64,000 nucleotides of DNA, from contig NC_080579.1 of assembly GCF_029962835.1 (NCBI RefSeq), forward strand, positions 77,312,459 to 77,376,458, in the 5' to 3' direction. A program made the translations under genes and the position numbers. Of the stretch, positions 25,701-37,097 are shown one piece after another. This stretch comes from Magnolia sinica. Lineage: Eukaryota; Streptophyta; Magnoliopsida; Magnoliales; Magnoliaceae. Each line of letters opens with the position of its first letter. Position 1 is the first letter of the stretch. The notes under the pieces were generated by a model that saw nothing but the letters and a program-made list of their open reading frames with translations, was not told the origin of the DNA and did not search any database.

Positions 25701-27100
25701 ATGGATTCTTCAGATGAGGACTCGACGGATAGTATAATTGTGTTTCAAGCAGTGGCAGCTTGCGTACAAGCTGTTGGGGAATATTGTCGTACGTACATGT
25801 TGAAGCAACCGGCGCGTCATGGGGATGATGAGCGAGCAAGGTTCATCAATTCCATTATTCGGGCTAGCGACGGAGATTGTGTAGATCAGCTTAGGATGAA
25901 TCGAGAATCATTTTTTGAACTATGTACGCTGCTACGCAAGAAGACATGACTCCGTGATACGCGTAATGTTAGTCTTGAAGAACAAGTAGTGATTTTCCTT
26001 CACATGTTGGGGCACAATGTTCGTAACCGGGTCATAGGTCACAAATTTATTCGATCGGGTGAGACAGTCAGTCGGCACTTTCACCGTGTGCTAGAGGCAA
26101 TTATATCAATGTACCCTGATTTAGTTAAACCGGCCGGCACCAAGACGCCATCAGAGATCCAAAAAATCTGAATTAGTCTGCTTACTTTCATGTATATTTG
26201 CAGTAGGTGTGTTTTCTAAGCCCGTATTGTTTACTTCACTCTAATGTATAGTCGCTTCATGGTTGTTGATTCTTCACGTTTAGGATTGCGTCGGTGCAAT
26301 TGATGGTACACACATTCCAGCGCATGTGTTGCCAGTTGACCACTCGAGCTTCTGCCATCGTAAAAGGGGTGTTCTCCCAAAATATACTGGCAGCGTATTC
26401 ATTTGATATGAAATTTACATATGTATTGGCTGGTTGGGAGGGTTCTACTTCGGATGCGAGAGTACTACACAACGCATTAACCCGATCAGATGATCCCTTG
26501 CATGTGTCAAACGGTACTGTATATCTATTATGAAAGTGGCCATCTAATTGTTAACTATGACTGTATCCAGTTTCTCATTTAATATAACATTGATTCGAAT
26601 GTATAGAAAAATATTATGTTGTTGACGCTGGATATGCTCATTCACCTGGACTTATGGCTCTATACCGGGGCGTTCGGTATCACGTACAAGAATATCGAAC
26701 CGGGAGAGCTCGTGCGAACATGAATAAGCTGTTTAATTACTGACATGCACAATTGCACAATACAATCGAGCGATGTTTCGGTTTATTGAAAGGTAGATTT
26801 TCCATCTTGAAGAGCGCTATGCAGTACGACTTTCAAACATAAGTTCAAATTGTGATAGCCTACTGTGTCCTACATAATTATATACTTGGCCAAGATGAGT
26901 CTCCACAAGACAGTGATTTCGCTGCTATATCTGGTGCCGATGTGGAGGGTATCCCAACACCACAAGAGTTATCAAGAAACGACGAGCGACAATGGTTACT
27001 TCGAGCAACGCAACATGAAAAAGATGCTTGGAATCGAATGTGCGATGACATTGCAGCTAGAATGTGGGCAAATGCTCAACAGAATAGTAGGAGTAGATGA
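25701..27100 (+). pseudogene. PIF/Harbinger transposase (DDE nuclease), decayed
   Basis: The start ATG at 25701 gives MDSSDEDSTDS. The N-terminal region has RESFFELCTLLRKK. Then come a helix-turn-helix-like block (ETVSRHFHRVLEAI), GAIDGTHI with the first catalytic Asp (exon from ~26284), WEGSTSDARVL with the second Asp, and NTIERCFGLLKGRF with the Glu. The end is HNYILGQDE and NSRSR before TGA at 27098. Likely introns lie at about 26170-26283 and 26514-26606. Damage: TGA at 25947 and after KLFNY near 26742, TAA near 26840, a one-base frameshift near 26364, and an unclear exon 1-2 junction. All three catalytic acids remain, but the protein cannot be made as it stands. Confidence 0.88.
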
Positions 27101-27326
27101 TGATACTTTCTATTTAATTTTCATACAACAGTTGGTCATACTATATTTAAGGTTTATTAAACTTCAAAAAATAGTGAATGGTCATCGAGTTACAAACTTG
27201 GTGGTTTGTTGGATACTTATAAGGACGAGTGAATTTATGTTATATAAGTCTATCTTAATATTTGCTGTTTTAACGATTATAGTTGTAATTTGTAAAAAAA
27301 TCATACAATCTTCATATTCAGGTGAA

Positions 27327-28479
27327 ATGACAGGCGCTTTTAACGATACATCCACACTGACCCAGTCACTGGCAAAAACACTACCGGTAGCCACCCAATG
27401 TTCACAACGTGCTAAAACCATGAAATCTCTTGTGGAGCCTTCATCTAGAGCGTCGAAGATCAAATGGACAAGTGCTATGGACCAGATACTGTTCGACACA
27501 TTCTTTGAACAGGTCGCACTAAGTCGTAAGGCTGATAACGGATTCAAGCGGGAGGCATATCAGATTGCGGCCGACGAAGTTACAAAGCACACTGAGGTAA
27601 TTGTCAAATGGCAAAACGTGTCTAATTGATTGAGATATTACAAGCGAGAGTATACTGCAATGAAGGACATGCTGATAGTAAGTGGCTTCGGTTGGGACTC
27701 TGAGAGGATGGTTGTGACAGCCCCTGATGAAGTCTGGGAGCAATATCTTAGGGTACATTTTACTGGTTTTGAATTATCTATCATCAGTCTCTATATATTA
27801 TTTACCTATTATTACATCTGTGTTATTCCTCTAGTAGTCTCACCCAAATGCTGTAAGACTCCGCGGTAAACGAATCGATAGGATGGATGACCTCGCAGTG
27901 ATATGTAGATCTGACTAGGCCACGGGCCGCTACGTACAAGGCAGCAGGAGTATGGCTGCGTCGACATCTTCTTCTCGTCTGCAGCAAGACCTTAATGAAG
28001 CATGAAATTCTGTTAATGACGATATAGATGATACGATAGATCTATCAGAGGATTATATAACAAACTCCACAGGGACCATTCCATTACCATCGAACAGTCC
28101 TGCGATGGGACATCACGGGTCCCGTGGCACTCCCACTCACACTTCTGATTTCGATGGTACTCGCGGAGGGATAGTAATAAGAAAACGATCGCGCCCAGCT
28201 CGTCCATGTGATGTACTCGGGGCCTCATGAAATACCGTGGCCGAGTCAATGATGAAATTTGGACGCGGCAAATAGGTTAATCGTACTAACAAAGTACTTG
28301 ATGTGCTCAAGGAGGTGAAAGGCCTGACCACCAAAGAATTTATCGATGTTGGTGAGATCCTGAGTAAGGACAAGTTGTTGGCGTCGTTCTTTGTTAGTCT
28401 TCGACCCAAGCACCGAGTGGAGTGGTTAAAGAAAAAACTGCGTGATCACTTCGGTGATGGAGGTGAAGGTTCTGTCTGA
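27327..28479 (+). pseudogene. Myb/SANT-like DNA-binding protein of the Harbinger (second gene), decayed
   Basis: Two exons, 27327-27752 and 27838-28479, keep one frame across a GTACATTT...GTAGTAG intron. The N-terminal half has the Myb/SANT-like pattern: KWTSAMDQILFDTFFEQ, NGFKREAYQIAADEV, YKREYTAMKDML, SGFGWD, then the second exon with GKRIDRMDDLAVIC. The C-terminal half is acidic, then ends LRPKHRVEWLKKKLRDHF. In plant PIF/Harbinger elements this partner binds element ends and helps the transposase reach the nucleus (family knowledge). At least five in-frame stops (27627 and four in exon 2) kill it. It may be trans-mobilised if intact relatives exist, which cannot be judged here. Confidence 0.85.
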
Positions 28480-28871
28480 CAGGGTGTGGTTATTGGGGTT
28501 TGTTATGCTGGTTTCTATTTTGGTGGCATGTAATAACTTATACTGTTGTGATGTTTGGTTCCGTATACTCTCACATTATGTTTTTTTTTTTGATATTTTA
28601 GATTTTTATGTGCTGGTATATATGCCTAATGTATACCATGATGGCTGCTGTTTGAATGACTAAATATGTTTTGGAGGTTGTTCATATATATCTACTCACA
28701 TTTTTTGCATTACGCACATTAACTCGGATTGGATTAGTTAGTTCATTTAATGTAGGAAGGGTACATACATCCAACTTTGAAATTCATTAAATAGGATTAT
28801 AATTGCTTATTTGACTTACGGATGTTCATTTTTTGATATATCACAAAAATAATCCATGCATGCCATCGCAG

Positions 28872-29282
28872 ATGGGTAGAGAAAAGTTTTACGTTGTCCT
28901 TGTTGGGCGACGCCCTGAGATATATCACACTTGGGATGAGGTGCGAGTAGAAGTTGAGGGATATAGTGGCGGTAGGCACAGCGCATTTCGGAACTGGAAG
29001 GAGGCCATAGCATGCTGGGAGAATTTTTTCCGTAAGGCCTATGAGCCATACGTACCACTGCAAGAGTCTCCGTGTTTTCAGGTTGCCGCTACATCTGCTG
29101 AGATCGAGATCCAGTACGCTACGACTTCGTCTACCCATCAGTCGACCCAAACAAGACAGGAGATGGTGGAGAGGGCGACATCGACTGATGATCTTGCTCC
29201 ATCGGATGGTGAGAAAGTCGTTGCGATTTTCGTGGGCCTGGTGGTTCTTTTTTTGGCATTGTTTATTATTATTAAATTTTAA
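28872..29282 (+). CDS. Small open gene in the Harbinger: RNase H1 N-terminal/viroplasmin-like domain plus C-terminal membrane segment
   Basis: 136 aa from the ATG at 28872, with no internal stop. Residues ~4-54 read KFYVVLVGRRPEIYHTWDEV, then VEGYSGGRHSAFRNWKEAIACW. This fits the YVVxxGRxPGIYxTWxEC...VxGFxGAxFKxFxTxxEA pattern of the RNase H1 N-terminal hybrid-binding fold (also called the caulimovirus viroplasmin domain). No RNase H catalytic domain follows. A Ser/Thr/Gln-rich linker leads to a hydrophobic run at ~117-135 (VVAIFVGLVVLFLALFIII) and the last residues KF, a tail-anchor layout. It lies ~390 bp after the Myb-like gene, same strand, and inside the element ends. It may bind RNA-DNA hybrids or dsRNA at a membrane, but function is unknown. 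Splicing to an upstream exon is possible, since AG precedes the ATG. Confidence 0.55.
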   Translation: MGREKFYVVLVGRRPEIYHTWDEVRVEVEGYSGGRHSAFRNWKEAIACWENFFRKAYEPYVPLQESPCFQVAATSAEIEIQYATTSSTHQSTQTRQEMVERATSTDDLAPSDGEKVVAIFVGLVVLFLALFIIIKF

Positions 29283-30420
29283 ATATGACAACGGTAACTT
29301 TGAATATTTCTTTCTACTTATGTTTATGGTTTTTGTGGACGATAGCCGTGTGATGGTTTGTTATAGTAAAGTCTGCGTGCAGTATTTTATATTTTCTTTG
29401 TGTCATTGATATCTCTTTACATCTCTAGTTTTAATTTGACATGGATCTCCTAATTATTTCGAATAACCATATGAACGAAATGGATGGAACACATCCATGA
29501 ATGTGCGGCCCAAGTGAAATCAGAAGTTAAAATTTTTCAACCGTTGTCCATTTCGAACAATACAATACTTGATATGGGGGCAATGATTTGGACGGTTTGG
29601 ATTGCCATACATGGATGAAAGGCGTGATATGGATGAGGCACTACAGCTTTAAATATACAGGTGTTAAACAGTCCTTCTGCGAGAAAAACTTTGATACTCT
29701 GGCGGAGAATGATGGATAATACGCAAGCACTTAGGAAATGCATTGTAACAGGTACTGATAGTCAAATTAATCCATCCAAATTGTGATGCCTAGTCTAGAT
29801 GTAGCATGAACAAAGAAATAAGCTCATTTTTTTATCTGACTATCTTTGTGGGGGACATTAATTGGATGGTTAAAAATTAAAAATATCCCACGGTCCTGTT
29901 TCGACAAAAAAATGTCCAAAAATACGACGTCAGAATTTTCCCACCAATATGATTTTGGGACTGTCACTATGGAACAGTGGGCTCCACAATTTAGTCGGTT
30001 GAACTTGAGCTCATGCATGCTTGGAGTACAGTTTTCGATTGCCCGCACATTAAGCTGTTGCGCGCCTGAGCATCATTTAACTCCACCCCTTCAAACAGGC
30101 ATTAAAAAAGAAAGTTCCCAACATGTCTGGGAATGGATCCCCCTTTTGCATTGGACAATGGCAGGGCCCACCAAATGCCCAGAATACAACATGTCAAAAA
30201 CAAAGAACAAGAACAAGAAAAATCAAAAGGCATCCATAGACCATCCAAACACTCCAGCCGTTGGATTGCATAGGATTGCATGCAATCCCATGCTCGGCCA
30301 AACACACCTCCGCATCTACAATGTATGGAATTGTTGGACCGTCCAAACGTACACACCATATGGGCACTGGATCGTCACTCCAATTGGATAGGAGACAATC
30401 CACTGACATTCAATAAATTG
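29283..30420 (+). other. 3' non-coding part of the Harbinger
   Basis: No gene. A block at about 29690-29900 (GGATAATACGCAAGCACTTA, then a GATGTAGCATGA string) resembles 52850-53060 outside the element. GGATTG-type short repeats lie at 30260-30300, near the right inverted repeat. Confidence 0.45.
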
Positions 30421-30488
30421 CTTCATTTTCTGTGCACTCCAATCCACTGCAACGTACTCCACCCTAATACTCCCATCCAAACGGGCCC
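30421..30488 (-). repeat. Right terminal inverted repeat of the Harbinger
   Basis: Reverse complement of the left repeat over 68 bp with three differences; followed directly by the TTA duplication at 30489-30491. Confidence 0.92.
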
Positions 30489-30672
30489 TTAACCGAATCA
30501 TTTGGTAGTGTGATCTCATCAAAAATTTTTCATACTGTTGATCTTTTTATTTTCCTTTTACTGAACCTGAAGTTGTTTCAACTTTATTTTTTAATATGTT
30601 TTCTTCTACAGTAAGAGGAAATGTGATTGATGCACTAGCACCAGAGGTACTTGGGTTTTCCTCACTAGTCAT
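30489..30672 (-). pseudogene. hAT transposase, N-terminal part with the front of the BED finger
   Basis: On the minus strand an ATG at 30672 opens MTSEENPSTSG. After a frame change come a KRSTV block, a TGA where the conserved Trp of BED fingers is expected, and KIFDEITLPNDSVK, which runs to the Harbinger insertion point. Bringing 30491 next to 21211 with one TTA kept gives an uninterrupted frame into CKYCKTLYN. The two pieces are therefore one gene split by the insertion. Confidence 0.8.
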
Positions 30673-32812
30673 CTATAAATCAAAAGATAACAAGGGTAAG
30701 CTAAGATTATGACTTTTATAGGTTGAAATAATCAGTCAATTACATTTATATGTATATATAAATATATATAGTATAAACAATATCGAGTCTCTTCATAAAC
30801 TGCAAGACACAAGTATCTCAAATAGTCCTCTAATAAATTAATTTGCCGGGGTACATACATATACATAACTATATATTGTTTCAAATTTTGTTTACTAATT
30901 ATCTCTAAATATCTCATCTATTTATACTTGTCTCTATGTATATGTGATAATTGTCTTTATCTCATTCGGTAACATACCATGTACTATCCTCATACAGTTT
31001 ACATGTGAGCGAAAATTTTAGCAACACTTCCCCATATTCTTTAGATATATGTAAAATTCAATACTAATTAATTGCTACATGTAATCCATTACACATGGAT
31101 AATAGAAACTAATTAGTAAAAAATCACATATCTGAAGAAAATATAGGGAGACACTACCGAAATTTCAACTACATGTAAATTTAAAATGAGGATAACTTAA
31201 GTATATGATATAGTATGAACTGTCTAAAATGAGACAATTTAGGAATCCATAAAGAACAAGCATTTTCAGTCAAATGACTGTACTTATTAAATATAAATTC
31301 CTAAACGGGGGGATACATTACTCTTGTATAGATTCAACTAGTTTCTTCAAACTTTTGTTGTGAACTGATTTATACAAAGTACCCAAGATCTCGTAAAATG
31401 AGGCGAGTTTGGAAATAAACTTTGATGGCTTCTTACCAGTTGAGCTCAGTCATTCTTCTGCATCATGTTGTCGAGGAGTACATCGTTGATATTTAGATGC
31501 CTCTACTTATTCCTTGCTTAATTTCAAGGCTATTTGTAATTACTTTTCTTCTAATATTCTCAATCTAGTTTTCTTCTCCTTTTCTTCTTCCCTACTATTT
31601 CTCTTCACTCTCTATTTTAGATTCTTCATTAATTAAAATAAGTCTGTTATGGTATATCTTGTGGCTAGTTGTATATGGTGTGGGGGAGGTGGTTGAAGGC
31701 CTCTTGTTAGAGTATACAAGAGCTTTGAATAAAACTCGTACTCCCCCTAATGCTCTGGGACATGGTTTTGCATCTCCCACCCGACTTGATAAGTGTAGTA
31801 TAAGCTAAATAGTTTTGTTTACAAATCTGGCCCCACACAAATTGCATTGAATTTTTATTTTTCTAGAGTCTAGGGAGTAAACTTGGGAACCATAATCCCA
31901 AATATTAGTGGACGGATCATCTGAAGACATTGTTGTACTCCATTTTGTTGTAAGAGAAATATTGTTATAAGCAAATTAAAGAAAATTATGCAAACCTAAT
32001 TTATAATATCCATTCACATATTCACAGAATCACAATTATTATAAATTTACAATTAACTTAATACAACTTTACAATTTTATAATGCAAATCTAATTGGATT
32101 AATACCCAACCCAGTAATCCAACACCGAACCTGGTGACCCAACCTAGCCCGACTCAATGCCCAACCTGAACCAACCCCCGACTTAACCCCACACCCAACC
32201 CAACCCTACCCAGCTTGACTTAGCACCCAACCCAACCCAGCGCCCAACCCGACTCAACCCAGCTCCCAACCTGCACTTAACTCAACCTGACACCTAACCT
32301 GCACCCAACCTAACCCGACTCATTGCTTAACCCGACCCAACCTATGACCCAACCCAACTCGCACTCAACCCAACACCCAACCCAGCCCGAGTCAGCGCTC
32401 AACTCGACCCATCTCAGGACCCAACCCAGCCTGCACCCGACCCAGCACTCGACCCGACCCAAATCAGTCTCAACCTGACCCAACCCAGGACCCAACCCAA
32501 CCCGCACCCGACCCAACACCCAACCTAACCTAACTCATCACTCAACCCGACCAACCCAACCTACGACCCAACCCACCCGTCTCAACCCACCCATCCGACC
32601 CACCCCAAATTAAATAAATAATCAAATATTCATTGATATATAAAAAAATTAGATAAATCAATAGATGATTCATGATAGAGGAAGGTACCTACCTTTTGTA
32701 GGTATTGAGAGAGAGATAGAGAGAGAGAGCTGGGGCGAGTGGTTGAGTGCAGATGTTGAGACGAGTTAGACAAATGCTGATCCGGGCTTGAGTGAGTGGC
32801 CGAGGAGAGGAG

Positions 32813-32859
<47 letters not shown>

Positions 32860-33140
32860 CTTGTTGCTCAGGCAGGTGCGACTCGTGGCGGGTTGGGTAG
32901 GGTTTTGTTTTAGGCTTTAAAATTTTAAGTTTTTTAAATATATAATAATAATAATAATATTCGAGTCCAGTCAAGTTCGAGTCAAGCTGCACTATGCTCG
33001 GACTCGGCTCATTTTCAAAACGAGTTGAGTCATATGAAGCTTGATTCACCTCAAGACATCCTTCAAGCTGAGTCAATCCGAGCTAAATCAAGCCAAGTCG
33101 AGCGAGCTTTTCGAGCCAGCTAGACTCATGTACATCCTTA
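30673..33140 (-). other. 5' non-coding part of the hAT
   Basis: Upstream region of the hAT transposase on the minus strand. AT-rich at 30700-32090, then a degenerate heptamer-type array (32105-32595), a GA tract (about 32817-32852) and GAGTCAAG/CGAG-rich subterminal sequence up to the end at 33140. No other gene; open frames here are repeat artefacts. Confidence 0.55.
32105..32595. repeat. Degenerate ACCCAACCCGAC array
   Basis: About 490 bp of ACCCAACC/CGACCCA units of 6-12 bases, strongly strand-asymmetric (almost no G on the plus strand). It lies inside the hAT 5' region. Confidence 0.7.
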
Positions 33141-33148
33141 AATTTATG

Positions 33149-33235
33149 TCAATGCCTTGAGACGACACAACTCATAAATTGGAAGAAATTATGGGTATGA
33201 TTTGTTCATGTGGAGACTATTTGCGACACCCAATC

Positions 33236-33267
<32 letters not shown>

Positions 33268-36011
33268 ACACACACACACATACAAATCATTAGTTGTGAT
33301 GACTCTTTCAACATATCACTTGTATCAATAGAAAATTAAATTAAATCATGAAAGTTTTTGGACTCCAAGACATGCCCAAGCCATAAGATAAAGAAAGTAC
33401 TATAAGGCTAACCCAATAAAGGAAAAAAGAGTAGAAATACGTTAACTCAATAAAATAGAAGAATAGTAATAGGCTAACTCAAAAAAAAAAAAAGAATATG
33501 AGAAACAACCAACTCAATATAGAGTAAATACATGTGTCACTCTCAAAATTGGTGAAGGACAAGGTTTATATCCATCACTCTTCATGAATTCATAAAAAGT
33601 TCAGCGGTGTTTTCATAAACTAATTAATCTAGAATTATAATAAAATAAATTCCAATAGGATATAAAATAGTCCAAACACTTTAAAGTATATCAATAAGCA
33701 TAACAATGTGATTTTGGATCAGATGGGTCACTCGGTAGGTTCAAAATACTCCAAAAGTGGATCCCGTTGTCCTAAGGTTTAAAATATGAATTTTATGTAA
33801 GATTAATATTAATAAAATCATAAGTTTTGTTTACATAACCATTCGATCCATTAGATGTGTAAACTAGCACCGTTCGGGATCCGAACACTTGTAGTTTCAC
33901 GATTTAAGGCATAGTTTTGTGATCCAACTCATAAAATTTGTCAAATATGATTAAAATCATATCTTAAACATAATTTTCATATGAATAAATAATTTATAAC
34001 AATCCAACAACTTATTAGCATGAAAATCATAGTAAAAATCAAACTATGCACAATTTTAAGGTGAAGAATAAGAGAAACTATATATAAATTCAACTTAAAA
34101 TGGCGTAAGCTTAAAGGAATCCCTCACCTTAGATTATAGATCACTCTAGGGCTGATTCATGTGAAAAAATAAGAATCTAAAATAAAAAATCCAGATTTTG
34201 GATGATTTAAAATTCATATGTACGACATGAATCGAAACTAGAATTTCGATCAGGCGGTTTATAAAATATAAAACTAAAAAAAATCTTAATTTAATTAAAA
34301 TTAAAAAAATCTTAATTTAATTAAATTGAGGCTGACCTACCTTAAGATCAATGGAGAGTGATGAGGAAGAAGAAGATGGAAAATACCTTTGAAGGGGTTG
34401 GGATGCCCACCCTTCTCTCTCTCTCTTCTCCTCTCTCTCTCTCCTTTCTCTCTTTCCTTCTCTTTCACATGGGAGGGTTGAACGTCCAACCCTTTTCTCT
34501 TATAGAGGAAGGCTAGAATGTTCCCTTCGAGCGGTGGAATGTGGGAGTAAGCGTAACCCACTTTTTGTATTTGAGATCCAAAACATTCACGAAACTAGGT
34601 TTTTCAATCCCTTTCAAACGTGTATTTTTATGTAACAATCAAACCATCCTGGGTCCACTTTCCAACCAAGGGTTATCCATCCTTTTTATGTAGAAGGACC
34701 ACCTAGGTTGTAGTTCACTATATTTTTTATATACTAGCTAGTTTCAACAAAGTGGTGTTAGTATACGAAGTGGATTTGACACTATACAAGAGGAGGGCCC
34801 ACTTTGGGCAGTTGGTTAGCCATTCGGATGGTTTCGAACACCCAAGGGCTGGTTTGTGTGTCATCTCGCTTTTAGACTCTAAGTGGAACTCAATTTCGGT
34901 CTCATTCGTGTGGTGTTTCCACAATCCAATGCGTTGTCTTACGTAGTTTCGACGAACAACAACCAAAAATATAATTTTCATGATGAATGGACACTTAGGA
35001 TGTGTTTTAGGCCATTCATGAGATGTACTGTCCATCTTCGATGATCAGTTCCTAAAATGTGTACAAACTTGTAGTCGAACGTTTTTAGTGATTACATGAA
35101 TTTTCATCGTGAACGGACAATGAAAAATTGTCCAATTTGATGTCCCACTCCATGTTGATTAGGCCTTAAGCTAATTAGTTTTGAAAAGATTAGGAAACTT
35201 CTAATTAGGTAAATTTTGAACTAAACCAAAGTGCTTCATGAATGGTGCGATCTAAGACCTTCATTAAGGCCTCGTTTGATTACAAGTAATTGCATGTAGT
35301 CAATGGTAAATAAGTAATAATTACTGTTATCGCTTGAATCTGTTCGATCCCATAACACCTCTAGTGAGATGATGGGTACCTGCACTTTAATGGAAAAAGG
35401 AATGGCATTAAGGGCGTCGGTTGTGGCTAGGGACCCTCCGATGCCCAAGTCAGGTAAACGAACCCAAAGTAAGTATGGATGGAGTCGGGATCTTTTTGCG
35501 TACCTTCCCCCTTAGGCTGGGTGATGTATTTATATGTTTTCTAGGCAGCTTGCGACATACGCTAGATGGGCCCATATTGGAGTTGGAATCTATCATCCAC
35601 TCAAATCCATTTCATCAGTTTGAACATGCAGAGGGTCACCTTAGGGTCACTAAGCTCCAATATACAAAATTTATGAGTAAGCGACAATATTATTATCATC
35701 CATATCTTTGTAGATCTAAAAAGGTCGCATGATCTCTCCTAAGATCTCTTAGACAGCTGGAAAGAGTGATCTTCTATACATGTGGCAATTATTGCCGCCC
35801 AAGGGTAAAACAACCACTTTACCTCCCCAAAGTGGTGGAGTTACTTGTTTTACCACTTATCAAAGCAAATTCATAATGCAGATGTTCCTTAGCCGATCAA
35901 ATCACTTCACATGGCATGTCCCCTAGCCCATTTTATAAAAGTCATTTTCTCTACCCCAAGAGAGTGAGAGTGAGAGTGAATGTAGAGAGAAGATTGTGGG
36001 AGTAGAATTTT

Positions 36012-36042
<31 letters not shown>

Positions 36043-37097
36043 AAAAAAAAGATCAAAAGAAAGGGAGTGAGTATCCATCTAAGTCATCTGTCCACCCAAC
36101 TACCTCATCTTAACCATTCAACCTAGTCTATACAAACATTTAAGCCATATATACGGTTCAAGTTGATCGAAGTAGGGTTGGACTTGAGATTCACAATCAT
36201 CCTCTTCTCATCATTCCACATCTTTACATGCATAAACGACGATCTGATCGTTTATTTTATTTTCTTTATGTGCATTACACATCTCCCTTATCAAACACCC
36301 CATGTTTATCATTCAAGTGACTCTTAAGTGTATAGTCTACATCATGTTGAAACTTTGGATTCTAGTGTATTAGAAATCAAGTGTCTCTTGATTTTGTGCT
36401 TTATTTTTATTTACTTATTAGTCTATTACGTTCGTGCTTTTTTTTTTTTCTTCTTTTTTCCTTTTCTTCTTATGACTACTTTTTCCCCAAAATCTTACAT
36501 TAGGTTGAGATATTATGATCTCCTTAGTGATGATTTAGGTGACTAATGGTTTACTAGTTGATTTTTTATATTATTTATAATTGACTAGTTAGTTAAATAA
36601 GGTTATACAAAATATTTTTTAATAAAAAAATTCTAAAAATTTTAAATCCCATAAAGTGGAGATCGCACATAAGTGTAGACAGAGAAGAGTACATAATTCT
36701 TTATTTCTCCGTCACCAATGTTCTTACCTAGAATCTTCGATCGCAAACCTTATTCAGAAGTCACCTTAAGTTAGAAAATCTTCAATTCCCCAACCCAAGG
36801 TGATTCTATGGGTTTAGCCGATCGTAGATTCTAAACCTTTATCTGCTAGTGGGGACTATGAGTTTTTCAAATGTACTATTTTTGAGTCTACACCATACTC
36901 ATCCAAAACCAAATCATAACACATGACGCTTTTATTGAGTGTGCCCGCCTACGAGATGGCATTCACAGTAGCTTACCCCAAATAGTTAGGATAAGGGCTA
37001 GATGATAATGAAATATTCCTATCATTTTGATGGATGACTTAAGCAATGGCAGAGAATGAAAATAGCTAATGTTAAGAAGAAAATTGATGGATAAGAC
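33149..37097. other. Intergenic region between the hAT and the SULTR3 gene
   Basis: No gene recognised in 3.9 kb. It holds a (TG)n run that turns directly into (AC)n near 33241-33281, AT-rich sequence, a CT/GA-rich stretch at 34411-34470 and an A-rich run at 36010-36050. TTAAGGCCTCGTTTG at 35263 looks like the left end of a Harbinger-type MITE, but no matching right end is seen. Confidence 0.4.
33237..33284. repeat. (TG)n-(AC)n palindromic microsatellite
   Basis: About 13 TG units change directly into about 7 AC units, so the tract can fold on itself as a hairpin. Confidence 0.7.

Larger units (their letters stand above)
21215..30488 (+). mobile_element. PIF/Harbinger transposon, 9.27 kb, nested in the hAT
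   Basis: Ends are 68-bp inverted repeats (21215-21282 and 30421-30488) beginning GGGCCCGTTTGGATG, differing at three positions. The target duplication is TTA (21212-21214 and 30489-30491), fitting the TWA preference of PIF/Harbinger. Genes on the plus strand in order: transposase (25701-27100, decayed), Myb/SANT-like protein (27327-28479, decayed) and a small open gene (28872-29282). Transposase plus Myb-like protein is the known two-gene plan of plant PIF/Harbinger; the third gene is not part of that plan. The 4.4-kb 5' part is long for the family. The three mismatches between ends point to a fairly recent insertion. Confidence 0.93.
18999..33140 (-). mobile_element. hAT transposon, interrupted by a nested Harbinger element
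   Basis: The left end TAGGGCTGTACAT and the right end (read inward on the minus strand) TAAGGATGTACAT match at 11 of 13 positions. They are flanked by a perfect 8-bp duplication AATTTATG at 18991-18998 and 33141-33148. Both are classic hAT traits. Subterminal regions are rich in GAGTCGAG/GCTCGA motifs. Without the nested Harbinger and its extra TTA the element is about 4.87 kb, a normal autonomous hAT size. The transposase is on the minus strand: N-terminal part at 30489-30672, remainder at 19373-21214. The 5' part holds a degenerate ACCCAACCCGAC array and a GA/CT tract. Confidence 0.9.

Noticed and set aside
28872-29282. Reading the viroplasmin-like domain as an integrated plant pararetrovirus
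   Set aside because: Only the small N-terminal fold is present, and no coat, protease, reverse transcriptase or RNase H catalytic sequence is nearby. The host RNase H1 N-terminal family shares this fold.
28797-29291. 164-codon minus-strand open frame
   Set aside because: It lies opposite the small Harbinger gene (28872-29282), which has a recognisable domain; the minus-strand translation matches nothing I know.
32310-32519. Minus-strand open frame with Gly-Trp-Val repeats
   Set aside because: By-product of the ACCCAACCCGAC array.
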